From an uncultured Nitrospiraceae bacterium (GTDB taxonomy: Bacteria; Nitrospirota; Thermodesulfovibrionia; Thermodesulfovibrionales; Dissulfurispiraceae): a DNA stretch of 64,000 nt. The DNA lies in assembly GCA_903822005.1 (NCBI GenBank), contig CAIJNL010000002.1:269006-333005 (forward strand). Reading direction: 5' to 3'. The notes below the pieces were generated by a model. The model did not search any database and was not told the origin of the DNA. It saw only the letters and a list, made by a program, of their open reading frames with translations. Below are positions 35,143 to 45,434 of the stretch, piece by piece (within the stretch, counting starts at the first letter, position 1; the number at the start of each line of letters is the position of its first letter). Position numbers and translations under genes: made by a program.

Positions 35143-35892
35143 TTAGTGGTAAGTCACACCCGAGTCGATGACAAGAACCTGTCCAGTCGTGCTGTCGCTC
35201 CGGCAAAACTCCACGACCTGGCGGGCCACATCATCAAGGTCGGCCGGCTTTTGCAGTGCAGAGGTCTGGATCGTCTTTTCAACCGCAACAGGGTCGAGCC
35301 GTCCCGTCATCCGGGTACCCATCATCAAGCCCGGGGCCACCGAGTTAACGGCTACATCCGGCCCAAGGGCAATAGCCATGCACCTGGTCAGATGGATGAG
35401 CCCAGCCTTCGAGACAGCGTAGGCGATACTGCTGCCGCGGGGCGCCAGCCCGGCAACCGACGCGATATTCACGATCCGCCCTTTATGCTGCTTCTGCATG
35501 ATCGGCGCCACCGCCTTGATGCACATGAAAGGGGATGTAAGGTTGGACAGGAGGATGTTATTCCAGATCTCCATCGTCAGTCCGTCCAGGTCCTTGAAAG
35601 GGACCAGCTGATTGTGGGCGGCGTTGTTGATCAGGATGTCGATGCGGCCGTACTCTTTCATCACGCGCTCGACCATTCGCTGGATCTGGTCCTGATCATT
35701 CATGTCGGCCTGCACGGCGATACAGCGGGGGCCCAGGGCAGACCACTCCTTCGCAAAGGCTTCAGCCTCGGCCTGGGACTTCACATATACTCCAGCCACT
35801 TGACTCCCCTGCTCTGCAAATGCCCGGCCGATGCGCTGGCCCAACCCGCCTGTGCATCCGGTCACAATCGCAACCGCGTTCCTGAGATCCAT
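35143..35892 (-). CDS. Short-chain dehydrogenase/reductase, FabG-like
   Basis: A 249-residue classical SDR. TGCTGGLGQRIG binds the cofactor, NNAAH replaces the NNAG motif, and the active site has serine (NIASVAG) and YAVSK. The size and the C-terminal PGLMMGTRM loop suggest a 3-oxoacyl-ACP reductase-like enzyme or a secondary alcohol dehydrogenase. A GGGGG site lies 9 bases upstream of the ATG. It differs from the other SDR in the window, so the two are not duplicates. Confidence 0.93.
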   Translation of the reverse strand: MDLRNAVAIVTGCTGGLGQRIGRAFAEQGSQVAGVYVKSQAEAEAFAKEWSALGPRCIAVQADMNDQDQIQRMVERVMKEYGRIDILINNAAHNQLVPFKDLDGLTMEIWNNILLSNLTSPFMCIKAVAPIMQKQHKGRIVNIASVAGLAPRGSSIAYAVSKAGLIHLTRCMAIALGPDVAVNSVAPGLMMGTRMTGRLDPVAVEKTIQTSALQKPADLDDVARQVVEFCRSDSTTGQVLVIDSGVTYH

Positions 35893-36149
35893 AATAAGTT
35901 TCCCCCTTTGAATTGCCTGAAGTAATTGATTGCAAGACTTGTATTGTAGCCTTGGCAGCTCAAATATAACGCTTTATTGATGGATTACGCAATCTGAAGA
36001 CATATAATGAAACAAGAGCAATCATAATTATCAAAAATGGCGCGGTTGCCGGAATCAGGACTGCAGGTCATGATCAAACAAATGATGGCATTTACGCTTC
36101 CCGCCCCTTGGCGAATAAGCCCCGAAAAAGCGTATAGAATTTGAACATA

Positions 36150-36158
36150 TGATATAAT
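36150..36158 (+). promoter_or_regulatory. Extended -10 element upstream of the toxin-antitoxin pair
   Basis: TGA followed by TATAAT (36153-36158) forms an extended -10 box, 33 bases before the antitoxin start. No good -35 hexamer is visible at 16-18 bp, which extended -10 promoters tolerate. Confidence 0.5.
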
Positions 36159-36191
36159 ATTATCAGTAAAATGCTGTAAAGGACGGTTACC

Positions 36192-36392
36192 ATGGCTCAG
36201 ATAGACGCACTAAAAAACGCAATTAAGGCACTACCAAACGCTGAGTATGTCCAATTGAGGCGGTGGTTTTGGGAGAAAGACTGGCAGGAGTGGGACAAAC
36301 AGATCGAAAAAGACTCGGCGGATGGAAAACTTGATTTCCTTGTGAGAGAAGCGCTTGACGAGAGAAGCAAAGGCAAACTCCGGAACCTGTAG
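36192..36392 (+). CDS. Putative antitoxin of a ParE/RelE-type module
   Basis: A 66-residue acidic, helical protein (EYVQLRRWFWEKDWQEWDKQIEKDSADGKL-type composition, then a helix LVREALDERSKGKL). It abuts the toxin-like gene with no gap, in the antitoxin-first order usual for parDE/relBE. Small proteins with the same alpha-helix and C-terminal tail pattern are common antitoxin partners, but no DNA-binding motif is obvious. An AAAGGACGG site precedes the ATG. The assignment rests mainly on context. Confidence 0.72.
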   Translation: MAQIDALKNAIKALPNAEYVQLRRWFWEKDWQEWDKQIEKDSADGKLDFLVREALDERSKGKLRNL

Positions 36393-36653
36393 ATGCATCG
36401 AACGACTGAGCGATTTTGGAGATGTTTTGACAAACTTCCAGAAACTGTTCAGGAACTGGCCAATCGCAATTTCAAAATCCTGAAGACAGACCCTAAACAT
36501 CCATCTCTCCATTTCAAAAAAGTGGGCACTTTTTGGTCAGCTCGAATAGGCCTTGATTATAGGGCGCTTGCAGTTGAGGACAACCCAGACTTCACATGGG
36601 TATGGATAGGCACCCACGATGAATATGAACGACTGATCAGCAATAAGGACTAA
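36393..36653 (+). CDS. ParE/RelE-superfamily toxin
   Basis: An 86-residue protein of the ParE/RelE/HigB toxin fold. After two N-terminal helices come the strands [21 protein letters not shown] and [14 protein letters not shown], the pattern for ribosome-dependent mRNA interferases or gyrase inhibitors. Active-site residues differ between subfamilies and cannot be assigned with confidence. It starts immediately after the antitoxin stop. It stands alone upstream of copA, probably a mobile addiction module. Confidence 0.85.
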   Translation: MHRTTERFWRCFDKLPETVQELANRNFKILKTDPKHPSLHFKKVGTFWSARIGLDYRALAVEDNPDFTWVWIGTHDEYERLISNKD

Positions 36654-36718
36654 TCTGTAGCTTCTTCTCTTCATGCTCATCCTTGCACCTATACACTCCT
36701 TATGAATACAATGACAGT

Positions 36719-39184
36719 ATGATTACAAGAATCGATATACCTGTAACCGGAATGACCTGTGCGGCATGTTCTGCTGCATTGGAACGGGCTATTCAGAAGC
36801 TGGATGGCGTGAAGAGCGCTGCCGTTAACCTTCCCCTTGAACGCGCTACTGTTGAATTCATTGATCCTAAAGTTCCTATACCTATAACCGCTGTCATCGA
36901 CAAAGTAAGAGATGAAGGGTTTAATGTTGTGACCATAAAACTGGATATTGCTGTTGGCGGCATGACCTGCTCTGCCTGCGTAAGCGCGGTCGAGCGGGCG
37001 CTGAAAGCCGTTTATGGTGTTCTCAATGCCACTGTCAACCTTGCAACCGAAAAGGCATCTGTCGAGTATGTCCCTACCATTACAGGCTTCGAGGACTTCA
37101 AAAAGGCGATAGAGGAAGCCGGATATTCCGCCCATATAGTAACAAAGGAATTTGTCGATACCGAACGCGAGGCGCGCGAAAAAGAATATGCCAAATTGAA
37201 AAAGCATCTCATCATCAGCGCCCTACTCGCAGGCCTGATAATGATCGGCAGCATGTTTGATCTTCCTGTAATCTCGAACTGGATAACATTGCTTGTCCTC
37301 GCAACTCCCGTTCAGTTCTGGGTAGGCATGAGATTTCACAGGGCCGCCCTGTCAGCAATCAGGCATGGCGGAGTGAATATGAACACCCTCATCAGCGTGG
37401 GCACCAATGCCGCTTATTTTTACAGCGTGGCCGCTACCATTAATCCGCAGCTATTTACAGCCGGGGACATTGCCCCGCATGTTTACTTCGATACCTCTGC
37501 CACCATCGTAACCCTGATACTTTTAGGCAGACTGCTCGAAGCAGGCGCAAAGGGCAAGACGTCAGACGCGATAAGAAAACTTATGAAACTCCAGCCCACG
37601 ACCGCGACTGTTGTGAGAGGTGATATTGAACAGGAGATAAATATCGACGAGGTCGTTATCGGCGATATCGTAATCGTCCGGCCAGGAGAGCGCATTGCTG
37701 TCGACGGCGTGGTAGTTGACGGTCTTTCAGCTGTTGATGAATCAATGCTCACGGGCGAAAGCCTGCCTGTCGAAAAGGAGCCGGACAGCATGGTCTTCGG
37801 CGGTACGGTTAACAGCGCTGGAAGCCTCAGGTTCAGGACAACACGGGTCGGCAGCAATACATCGCTCTCGCGAATAATCAAACTCGTTCAGGACGCGCAG
37901 GGCAGCAAAGCCCCTATTCAGCGGCTTGCAGACAAGATAGCCTCGGTCTTTGTCCCTGTTGTAATCGGGATAGCGGCGCTTACATTCTCACTATGGCTCA
38001 TCTTCGGCCCGCAGCATTCATTCACGCTCGCCCTGATGAATTTCATAGCCGTGCTGATCATAGCCTGTCCCTGCGCACTCGGACTGGCGACCCCGACAGC
38101 AATTATGGTGGGCACCGGAAAGGGCGCTCAGATGGGCATACTGATAAGAGACGCAGCAGCGCTTGAGCAATGCCACAGGATAAACACCATCATCCTCGAT
38201 AAAACAGGCACCATTACAAAGGGAGAGCCTGAGGTGACCGATATAATCGAATTCAGCAGGCAAGGGTCGCAAGCAGGGATACGGAAGACCAATAATTTCG
38301 ATCTGGATGTTCTGAGCCTTGCCGCGTCAGCAGAGAAGCCCTCAGAGCACCCTCTTGCAAAAGCCATTGTACGGAAGGCCGAATCTGAGGGCATTACTAC
38401 GATTGACGCCAAATCATTTCTTGTCTCTCCAGGCGGAGGAGTCAAGGCAGTGATTGCAAAGGGTGATGTTGAACAGGAAGTGATAATCGGCAATGAACGC
38501 TTCATGGCTGAGAATAAAACAAACCTTTCAGCTGCCTCGGAATATTCTGCACTTGTTTTCTCGGAAGGTAAGTCGCCTGTCTACATGGCCGTTGATAAAA
38601 GACTCGCCGCCATTTTCGCGATAGCCGACAGCGTGAAGGAAGATTCGGGCCGCGCCATAGCCCGGCTCATGAGCATGAATATCGAAGTCATCATGCTGAC
38701 CGGAGATCATAAAAATACCGCTGAGACCATTGCCCGCAAGGTCGGCATCACAAGGTACTTTTCGGACGTGCTGCCTGACAAAAAGACCGCTATAGTGAAG
38801 CAGATAATGGCAGAGGGAAAGATCACTGCCATGGTTGGCGACGGGCTGAACGACGCCCCTGCACTTGCTTCCGCTGATGTAGGCATAGCAATCGGCACAG
38901 GCACAGACATAGCGATAGAGGCCTCTGACATAACACTCATCAAGGGCAGCCTTATGTCGCTGGTCGACGCTATACAACTGAGCAGGCTCACCATCAATAC
39001 CATAAGACAGAACCTGTTCTGGGCCTTTATATACAACATCATCGGCATCCCGGTTGCAGCTGGAATCCTGTATATATTCGGCGGTCCGATGCTAAACCCC
39101 ATGATAGCATCGGCAGCCATGTCCTTAAGCTCAGTGTCTGTGGTCGCCAACTCTCTCACGCTCCGCGGGAAGAAACTGCAGTGA
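36719..39184 (+). CDS. copA: Copper-exporting P-type ATPase
   Basis: An 821-residue P1B-type ATPase. Two N-terminal heavy-metal domains each carry the copper-binding motif (GMTCAAC with C14/C17; GMTCSAC with C84/C87). Eight membrane helices follow, with the transport motif CPC (C450-P451-C452). The phosphorylation site is D494 in DKTGT, and the ATP-binding hinge is [10 protein letters not shown]. It exports Cu(I) from the cytoplasm. The ATG was chosen just before the first metal domain; a TTG 12 codons upstream is unlikely. No CueR or CopZ gene is adjacent. Confidence 0.96.
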   Translation: MITRIDIPVTGMTCAACSAALERAIQKLDGVKSAAVNLPLERATVEFIDPKVPIPITAVIDKVRDEGFNVVTIKLDIAVGGMTCSACVSAVERALKAVYGVLNATVNLATEKASVEYVPTITGFEDFKKAIEEAGYSAHIVTKEFVDTEREAREKEYAKLKKHLIISALLAGLIMIGSMFDLPVISNWITLLVLATPVQFWVGMRFHRAALSAIRHGGVNMNTLISVGTNAAYFYSVAATINPQLFTAGDIAPHVYFDTSATIVTLILLGRLLEAGAKGKTSDAIRKLMKLQPTTATVVRGDIEQEINIDEVVIGDIVIVRPGERIAVDGVVVDGLSAVDESMLTGESLPVEKEPDSMVFGGTVNSAGSLRFRTTRVGSNTSLSRIIKLVQDAQGSKAPIQRLADKIASVFVPVVIGIAALTFSLWLIFGPQHSFTLALMNFIAVLIIACPCALGLATPTAIMVGTGKGAQMGILIRDAAALEQCHRINTIILDKTGTITKGEPEVTDIIEFSRQGSQAGIRKTNNFDLDVLSLAASAEKPSEHPLAKAIVRKAESEGITTIDAKSFLVSPGGGVKAVIAKGDVEQEVIIGNERFMAENKTNLSAASEYSALVFSEGKSPVYMAVDKRLAAIFAIADSVKEDSGRAIARLMSMNIEVIMLTGDHKNTAETIARKVGITRYFSDVLPDKKTAIVKQIMAEGKITAMVGDGLNDAPALASADVGIAIGTGTDIAIEASDITLIKGSLMSLVDAIQLSRLTINTIRQNLFWAFIYNIIGIPVAAGILYIFGGPMLNPMIASAAMSLSSVSVVANSLTLRGKKLQ

Positions 39185-39233
39185 CCGGGCTTTACAAACA
39201 CCTTTAAATGGGTTAATCTATCAACGGATATTC

Positions 39234-40952
39234 ATGCGCAACTACTTTAAACTTTTGCTGAAAAGGATAATAAAACCAGAGGCTCCTGAACCGCAGGCTG
39301 TCGGTTCACTCCTTGTAATTCCCCTTGGCGGCGTTGAAGAGATCGGCCTGAACATGACCGTCTTCCAGTATGGCGACGATATTGTCATCGTCGATGCGGG
39401 CCTGATGTTCCCTGAAGAGGAAATGCTCGGGGTCGATATAGTCATCCCTGACTTCACCTATATCCTCGAAAACAGGGAAAAGATCCGCGCCATAGTGCTT
39501 ACCCACGGACATGAAGACCATGTGGGCGCCCTTCCTTTTCTGCTTAAAGAGATCAACGTACCGGTCTTCGGCACTGCACTCACCATTGCCCTTGTAAGAG
39601 AAAAACTTAAGGAATTCGAGATAACGGATATCCCGCTTATCTCCGTCAAACCTCGGGACATCATAACCCTCGGCGTCTTCAGGGTCGAATTTATAAGAGT
39701 CACCCACAGCATCGTTGACGGCGTGGGCCTAGGCATACAGACACCTCTTGGCAACATCATCCATACCGGAGATTTCAAGCTCGACCCGACACCTGTTGAC
39801 GGAGAGCTAATGGACTTCCACAAGTTCACCGAATACGGCGAAAAAGGCACCATGCTGCTTATGTCGGACAGCACCAATGCCGAAAAAGGCGGCTTCACCT
39901 TTTCCGAAAAAGAGGTAAGAAGGGGCTTTGAAGACATATTCTCAAAGACCTCTGGCAGGATCATCATAGCGACCTTTGCCTCCAACATCCATCGCGTGCA
40001 GCAGGCTATCGACGTGGCCGTGCAGCACGGGCGCAAGGTCATCATGTGCGGCAGGAGCATGATATCGAACTCGGCCATTGCGCTGGAACTCGGGTATCTA
40101 AAGATGCCGCCGGACACCTGGGTCAAGATAGAAAACCTTAAAAAACTGCATGATGAAGAGGTCGTGATCATCACCACCGGCAGCCAGGGAGAGCCGATGA
40201 GCGTGCTATCCAGGATCGCGATAAATGAGCACAAACAGATCAAGGTGAAAGAAGGCGATACCGTCATACTCTCTGCAAAGGTAATCCCCGGCAATGAACG
40301 CTCAATAGGCAGGATAATCAATCACCTCATGAGGCGCGGCGCTGACGTAAAGTATGAGAAGGTTTCGGACATTCATGTCTCGGGCCATGCCTCAAAGGAA
40401 GAGCTGAAACTGATGATGAACCTGGTGAAGCCGAAATATTTCGTTCCTATCCATGGCGAATACCGCCATCTTAAGTACCATTACAGGCTCGCCGAAAAAT
40501 CGGGCATCCCCCAGGAAAACATCTTTATGCTCGAAAACGGCAGTGTGCTCGAGATCAACGAGAGCGGGGCGTCTATCAGGGAAAAGGTCACTTCGGGCCG
40601 CATATTTATCGATGGCCGCGATGCAGGAAGTGTGGAGGACATCGTTCTCAGGGACAGGCGGCGCCTAGCGCATGACGGGATAGTAATCATACTAGTCGGC
40701 ATAGAAAAAAGCACCAAGAAAATTATTTCGGGTCCCGAAATAATTTCGAGAGGCTTTGTGTTTGAAGATGCGTCGCAGGACATAATAAACGAGGTGCGGG
40801 CCCTGATGGACGGCACTCTTAAAGACCTTGATGACGATGTCATTGCGGACGTTTCCCTGATGCAGGCAAAGATGAGGTCCACCCTCAAGAAATATCTGCG
40901 CAACACCATGGACAGGAAACCTATGATAATGCCGATCATCATGGAAGTCTGA
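39234..40952 (+). CDS. rnj: Ribonuclease J
   Basis: A 572-residue metallo-beta-lactamase/beta-CASP ribonuclease with both endonucleolytic and 5'-3' exonucleolytic activity, acting in mRNA decay and rRNA maturation. The zinc-binding motif is HGHEDH (91-96), with further ligands in VTHSIVDGVG and IHTGDFKLD. The beta-CASP domain includes MLLMSDSTNAEKGG and the C-terminal VHISGHASKEE and PIHGEYRH motifs. Length and domain order are standard. It is encoded 49 bases after copA on the same strand. Confidence 0.97.
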   Translation: MRNYFKLLLKRIIKPEAPEPQAVGSLLVIPLGGVEEIGLNMTVFQYGDDIVIVDAGLMFPEEEMLGVDIVIPDFTYILENREKIRAIVLTHGHEDHVGALPFLLKEINVPVFGTALTIALVREKLKEFEITDIPLISVKPRDIITLGVFRVEFIRVTHSIVDGVGLGIQTPLGNIIHTGDFKLDPTPVDGELMDFHKFTEYGEKGTMLLMSDSTNAEKGGFTFSEKEVRRGFEDIFSKTSGRIIIATFASNIHRVQQAIDVAVQHGRKVIMCGRSMISNSAIALELGYLKMPPDTWVKIENLKKLHDEEVVIITTGSQGEPMSVLSRIAINEHKQIKVKEGDTVILSAKVIPGNERSIGRIINHLMRRGADVKYEKVSDIHVSGHASKEELKLMMNLVKPKYFVPIHGEYRHLKYHYRLAEKSGIPQENIFMLENGSVLEINESGASIREKVTSGRIFIDGRDAGSVEDIVLRDRRRLAHDGIVIILVGIEKSTKKIISGPEIISRGFVFEDASQDIINEVRALMDGTLKDLDDDVIADVSLMQAKMRSTLKKYLRNTMDRKPMIMPIIMEV

Positions 40953-41071
40953 CAGTACCTGCAAACCACACTCTTCCGGCAGCTGCCTGCTTGCAAATCT
41001 TTCCGATCTGTGTATATTTCTATAAGAAAGGCCTTTGTGCCAAATAATCAATATCTGAAAGGAGACAATAT

Positions 41072-41620
41072 ATGCTGTCAAAAAAAATGGAAGAAGCCCT
41101 GAACGAACAGATCAACCGCGAGATGTATTCGGCCTACCTTTATATGTCCATGTCATCGTACTGTACCACTGTCGGACTTAAAGGTTTCGCTAACTGGTTC
41201 ATGGTCCAGTATCACGAAGAGATGCTGCACGCCATGAAACTTTATGAGTATGTCCTGGCGCAGGGAGGCCACCCGATACTAAAGGCGATCAAGCAGCCCC
41301 CTTCTGACTTCGAATCCATGGCTAACGCCTTCAACAAAACGCTGGAGCATGAGCAGTTCATCACAAAATCGATAAACGAGTGGATGGATCTTGCGATAGC
41401 CGAGAAGGACCACGCGACTCAGATATTCCTGCAGTGGTATGTGACCGAGCAGGTCGAAGAGGAAGGCAATGACAATGATATCATCGCCCAGCTGAAGCTG
41501 ATAGGTAAAGATACGCAAGGCCTGATACTCCTCGACAGGGAACTCGCCGGGCGGATCACTACGGTGCCGACCGAGTTCAGCAAAGGCATAGCAGCCGCAA
41601 TGAAAGGTACTGCCGGGTAA
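41072..41620 (+). CDS. ftnA: Bacterial non-haem ferritin
   Basis: A 182-residue four-helix-bundle iron-storage protein. The ferroxidase ligands E17, E50 and H53 lie in NREMYSAYLY and YHEEMLHA, with further acidic residues in the third and fourth helices (ETEQVEEE-like region). It forms a 24-subunit shell that oxidises and stores iron. AAAGGAGA lies 5 bases before the ATG. Its location after the copper exporter and RNase J is probably not functional. A GC-rich hairpin follows. Confidence 0.96.
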   Translation: MLSKKMEEALNEQINREMYSAYLYMSMSSYCTTVGLKGFANWFMVQYHEEMLHAMKLYEYVLAQGGHPILKAIKQPPSDFESMANAFNKTLEHEQFITKSINEWMDLAIAEKDHATQIFLQWYVTEQVEEEGNDNDIIAQLKLIGKDTQGLILLDRELAGRITTVPTEFSKGIAAAMKGTAG

Positions 41621-41661
41621 CAGCATACCGGACCAAACCATTCAGTTAAGCCAAAACCGAG

Positions 41662-41692
41662 GCCCCCTGTTTCCGGCCATGGATCAGGGGGC
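41662..41692 (+). terminator. Hairpin after the ferritin gene
   Basis: A perfect 8-bp stem GCCCCCTG / CAGGGGGC with a 15-base loop lies 41 bases after the ferritin stop. The T-run is weak (ATTTC), so termination may be partial. Confidence 0.55.
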
Positions 41693-41764
41693 ATTTCAGC
41701 AGTCAAGTTCATTTTTTTTCGCCTGATAAGTTATCCTAATCTTATATCATTTTCGGAGGTAATT

Positions 41765-42550
41765 TTGGACCCAGAGATTTTGCAGGCCATTGTCCTTGGC
41801 ATTGTTCAGGGGCTGACAGAATTTTTTCCGGTCAGCAGCACCGCCCATCTCATACTGTTTCCCTGGGTTTTCGGCTGGCATGGGCAGATAGACACCCTCG
41901 CCTTTGATGTTGCGTTGCATGGCGGCACTCTTGTCGCCTTGCTCGTCTGTTTTTACAGGGAATGGATAGATATGCTGACTAAAAACCACAAGGCGTTGCT
42001 GACGGTCATGATCGCGGCAGTTCCAGCCGGCATAGCCGCGCTGCTGCTGCACAAGATAGTCGAAGAGACCCTTCGCAATCCGCTTGTAATAGCAGTAGCG
42101 CTTGTGGTCTTCAGCTTTGTAATGCTCTACGCCGACCGTTTTGCTGACCGCCATAAGGCAGACTCCAAATCAGAACCTTCCCGTACGGATGCCTTAATAA
42201 TAGGGATGCTGCAGATCATTGCCCTGGTGCCGGGTGTTTCGCGCTCAGGCATTACGATGTCTACCGGCATGTTCACCAAACTTACCCGCGAGGGCGCGGC
42301 TCGCTTTTCGTTCCTGGTCTCGACGCCCCTGATCGGCGGAGCGACCGTCTGGGAAGGCCGCAAAATATTCGGTCATTCCGAGGCCTTCCGTCTTGATGTA
42401 GTCGCAGTTGGTGTAATAACAGCCGCGATATCGGGTTTTTTTGCAATCCGCTTCCTGCTCAGTTATCTGAAGACCCATCGTTTCGATGTGTTTGTATATT
42501 ACAGGTTCGGACTTGCTGCTATAATATTAGCATTATGGCTGAAAGGTTAA
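41765..42550 (+). CDS. uppP: Undecaprenyl-diphosphatase
   Basis: A 261-residue integral membrane enzyme with about eight helices. It regenerates undecaprenyl phosphate, the lipid carrier of cell-wall synthesis, and its loss increases bacitracin sensitivity. The active-site motifs are GLTEFFPVSSTAHLI near the N-terminus and PGVSRSGITMSTG in the middle. The start is TTG, strongly supported by CGGAGG 7 bases upstream and by the correct N-terminal length. The end overlaps ftsK by 16 bases. Confidence 0.96.
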   Translation: MDPEILQAIVLGIVQGLTEFFPVSSTAHLILFPWVFGWHGQIDTLAFDVALHGGTLVALLVCFYREWIDMLTKNHKALLTVMIAAVPAGIAALLLHKIVEETLRNPLVIAVALVVFSFVMLYADRFADRHKADSKSEPSRTDALIIGMLQIIALVPGVSRSGITMSTGMFTKLTREGAARFSFLVSTPLIGGATVWEGRKIFGHSEAFRLDVVAVGVITAAISGFFAIRFLLSYLKTHRFDVFVYYRFGLAAIILALWLKG

Positions 42551-44685
42551 TCACGCCTGACGAAGAAGAGCTGCTCAATCCGTCATCTCCGAGGAGAAGG
42601 CAGTCATCTGGCAGCCGCAAAAATCAGGACAGCCGGGCAAAGAAAATCCGGTGGATCACCGGCGTACTCGCGATACTCGGCAGCATCTATCTTGCTCTTA
42701 CCCTGATATCTTTCACCAAATGGGATCCGTCAATATTCACGTACTCCAACAGGCCTGTACAGAACTACGGGGGCATCGTAGGCGCGTATATTTCGGACCT
42801 GATACTCTCAACTATCGGAATTACCGGATATCTCCTGCCACTGTTCCTGATCGGCTACGGCGTCAGGAAGATGCTCGGCGGAGAGAGGAATCTTTTTCAT
42901 ATTGCAGGCTTTATACTCTTTATCCTTGCGCTTGCGATGATGGCCGAGCTCATCTCCCAGTCCACAGCGAGATCTCTCGATCCGTCCGGGGGTCTCTCAG
43001 GCCAGCTCCTGGCCGACCTTCTGGTAGGCCTCCTCTCGATTACAGGCGCGTATATAAGCTGCGTAGCGCTCCTGTCCGTCTCGCTTATCCTCATCATCCC
43101 GGGATCGGTATTGACCATGCTCACCGACAGGAAAAAGACCTCCAAAACAAAGAAGGAACGCGATGAAGAGGATGAGGACGACGAACCGGTTTTCGAGTCC
43201 TACCCTGAAGAGCCTGTTGAATTCACGATACGAGAGCCCAAGCCTGCCGGCACACTAACTTCGCGGCCAGCGCCCAGACGCATCGATGAATCCGGGTACC
43301 AGCTGCCTCCCCTCGATTTCCTTAAGGACCCCGAGGAAGTCCCCGCACCGACAAAAGAAGAACTTACGGCTGCGGCAGTCGGGCTGGAGCGGAAACTCGC
43401 GGATTTCGGCGTAAACGGCAAGATCAAACAGGCCCATCCCGGTCCTGTGGTGACCATGCTCGAGTTTGAGCCGGCGCCGGGGGTGAAGATAAACAGGATA
43501 GTCTCTCTCTCTGATGATCTGGCGCTTTCGCTGCGTGCTACGAGCATAAGGGTCTATCCGATCGCCGGCAAGGCGACCATAGGGCTCGAAGTCCCGAACA
43601 AACATCGCGCCAATGTCTCGCTTAAAGAGATCATCTCTTCAGAGGCCTTTCAGAAGAGCACCTCGCTGCTTACTCTCGCGCTCGGCAAGGACATCTTCGG
43701 CAACCCGGTGGTGACCGATCTGGCCAGAATGCCGCATCTGCTTGTCGCGGGCGCGACCGGCTCAGGCAAGAGTGTATCGATAAATGCGATGATCACCAGC
43801 ATACTTTACAAGGCGACTCCGAGTGAGGTCCAGATGCTTATGATCGATCCCAAGCTGCTGGAGCTCTCTTCCTACTATGACATCCCTCATCTCTTTGCGC
43901 CGGTGATAACAAACCCCAAGGAGGCCTCTGAGGCCCTTAAAAAAATGGTCTTTGAAATGGAACGCCGCTATATGGTGCTGGCCGCACACGGTATGAGGAA
44001 CATTGAAAGCTACAACAGGCAGGCGCCGCCCGCCGAGAGGATGCCCTATATAGTCGTATTTATCGACGAGCTGGCCGACCTGATGTTTACGGCGCCGGCC
44101 GATGTCGAAAATGCGATAGCCCGGCTTGCCCAGATGGCGAGGGCCTCGGGCATACACCTTATACTCGCTACTCAGCGTCCTTCAGTGGACGTTATAACAG
44201 GACTGATCAAGGCGAACTTCCCGGCAAGAATATCATTCCAGGTCACGTCCAAGATCGATTCGCGCACAATCCTTGACTCCATGGGGGCCGAAAAGCTGCT
44301 CGGCATGGGAGACATGCTCTATATGGTGCCGGGTGTAAAGAGCATGAGAATTCATGGAGCGTTCATAAGCGATACCGAAGTGAAAGATATAACAAAGTTT
44401 GTCAAAGAACAGGGAAGCCCTGATTACAGTTCCTTTGAGGTAATCTCCGCTGTTGACGGTCATGCAGGGGGAGACGGCCGTTCAGGGGACAGGGACGAGA
44501 TGTATAACAAGGTGATAGAATTTGCGGAATCGGCCGGAGAGGTCTCGATCTCTTCCATCCAGAGACGCTTCAAGATAGGATATAACAAGGCGGCCAATAT
44601 CATGGAGCTGCTTGAGGAAGACGGATTTGTCGGCCCTCCCAGGGGCGCAGGGAAACCGAGATCATTCATAATGAGGAGAAGATAA
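42535..44685 (+). CDS. ftsK: DNA translocase FtsK/SpoIIIE
   Basis: A 716-residue septal DNA pump. Four N-terminal membrane helices (about 40-185), an acidic linker (EEDEDDEPVFE-rich), and a RecA-like motor with Walker A GATGSGKS (K412). The C-terminal gamma domain (about 650-716, winged helix with YNKAANIMELLEEDGFVG) recognises KOPS-like sequences and contacts XerCD. It clears chromosomes from the septum. The ATG lies inside the end of uppP, has no ribosome site, and a TATAAT box ends 9 bases upstream. lolA follows, overlapping at TAATG. Confidence 0.95.
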   Translation: MAERLITPDEEELLNPSSPRRRQSSGSRKNQDSRAKKIRWITGVLAILGSIYLALTLISFTKWDPSIFTYSNRPVQNYGGIVGAYISDLILSTIGITGYLLPLFLIGYGVRKMLGGERNLFHIAGFILFILALAMMAELISQSTARSLDPSGGLSGQLLADLLVGLLSITGAYISCVALLSVSLILIIPGSVLTMLTDRKKTSKTKKERDEEDEDDEPVFESYPEEPVEFTIREPKPAGTLTSRPAPRRIDESGYQLPPLDFLKDPEEVPAPTKEELTAAAVGLERKLADFGVNGKIKQAHPGPVVTMLEFEPAPGVKINRIVSLSDDLALSLRATSIRVYPIAGKATIGLEVPNKHRANVSLKEIISSEAFQKSTSLLTLALGKDIFGNPVVTDLARMPHLLVAGATGSGKSVSINAMITSILYKATPSEVQMLMIDPKLLELSSYYDIPHLFAPVITNPKEASEALKKMVFEMERRYMVLAAHGMRNIESYNRQAPPAERMPYIVVFIDELADLMFTAPADVENAIARLAQMARASGIHLILATQRPSVDVITGLIKANFPARISFQVTSKIDSRTILDSMGAEKLLGMGDMLYMVPGVKSMRIHGAFISDTEVKDITKFVKEQGSPDYSSFEVISAVDGHAGGDGRSGDRDEMYNKVIEFAESAGEVSISSIQRRFKIGYNKAANIMELLEEDGFVGPPRGAGKPRSFIMRRR

Positions 44686-45368
44686 TGAAAATACGGAATA
44701 CTGAAGTGACTGGCCGGAAGTCAGGAGTGCCCGGCTGGCTTGAGAAGATAAGGCACCTGGCCTTTATGTCCTTTGCTGTGCTGCTGCTGGCTTCAGTTTC
44801 ACCGGCCGCCGGGCCGGAAGACCAGGTAACAAATATTCAGAAAGCTTACGAGGGCATGAAGGACATCAGCGGAAGCTTTGTCCAGAAGAGCCGCATAAAG
44901 GACCTGAAACGCACAGACACATACCGGGGCAACTTCTTCATCAAGCCCCCTAAACTTAAATGGGAATATACGGGCGACAAGCCTCAGGCCATCTACGTGA
45001 ACCGTGACCAGATAATGATATACCATAAAAAAGAAAACCAGGTCTTTTCATCCAAATTCGACGGGGCAACATACGGACAGGCGCCCATCGCACTCCTTGC
45101 GGGCTTCGGCGATATACGAAAAGAATTTGACGTGGTATCGAATTCAGCGGAACTGCTGGTGCTCAAACCTAAACACTCAATGGGCAGTATCAGCCGCATA
45201 GAGATAAAGCCGGCAGAAACCGGTTTCCCGATAAAGGCCATCACCATCATCGACAACCTTTCAAACAGCGTGGATATTACGCTTGCGAATGTTAAGATGA
45301 ACACCGGACTCAAGGACTCTCTCTTCCACTTCACGCCGCCCAAGGGCGCAACAGTAATGGAGTTCTAG
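44685..45368 (+). CDS. lolA: Outer-membrane lipoprotein carrier protein LolA
   Basis: A 227-residue periplasmic chaperone. A signal region with a hydrophobic stretch (LAFMSFAVLLLASVSP) is followed by the LolA half-barrel, with YRGNFFIKPPKLKWEY and IYVNRDQIMIYHKKENQVF typical of the family. It carries lipoproteins from the Lol ABC exporter to the outer membrane, consistent with a diderm. The start ATG overlaps the ftsK stop, so the two are coupled. The N-terminus is longer than usual before the hydrophobic core, and a later ATG (FMSFAV) could be the real start. Confidence 0.9.
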   Translation: MKIRNTEVTGRKSGVPGWLEKIRHLAFMSFAVLLLASVSPAAGPEDQVTNIQKAYEGMKDISGSFVQKSRIKDLKRTDTYRGNFFIKPPKLKWEYTGDKPQAIYVNRDQIMIYHKKENQVFSSKFDGATYGQAPIALLAGFGDIRKEFDVVSNSAELLVLKPKHSMGSISRIEIKPAETGFPIKAITIIDNLSNSVDITLANVKMNTGLKDSLFHFTPPKGATVMEF

Positions 45369-45434
45369 CCCGACAAATTTAACTTGAAGATATGGGGAGC
45401 AAAGGTCCCGACAATGGAATAGACCCACCGCAAT

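Noticed and set aside
35113..35925. Long open frame opposite the FabG-like gene
   Set aside because: Antisense shadow of a well-recognised SDR; rich in H, R and P without domains.
39458..40321. Long minus-strand frame inside RNase J
   Set aside because: Shadow of a strongly conserved gene; serine/leucine-rich without motifs.
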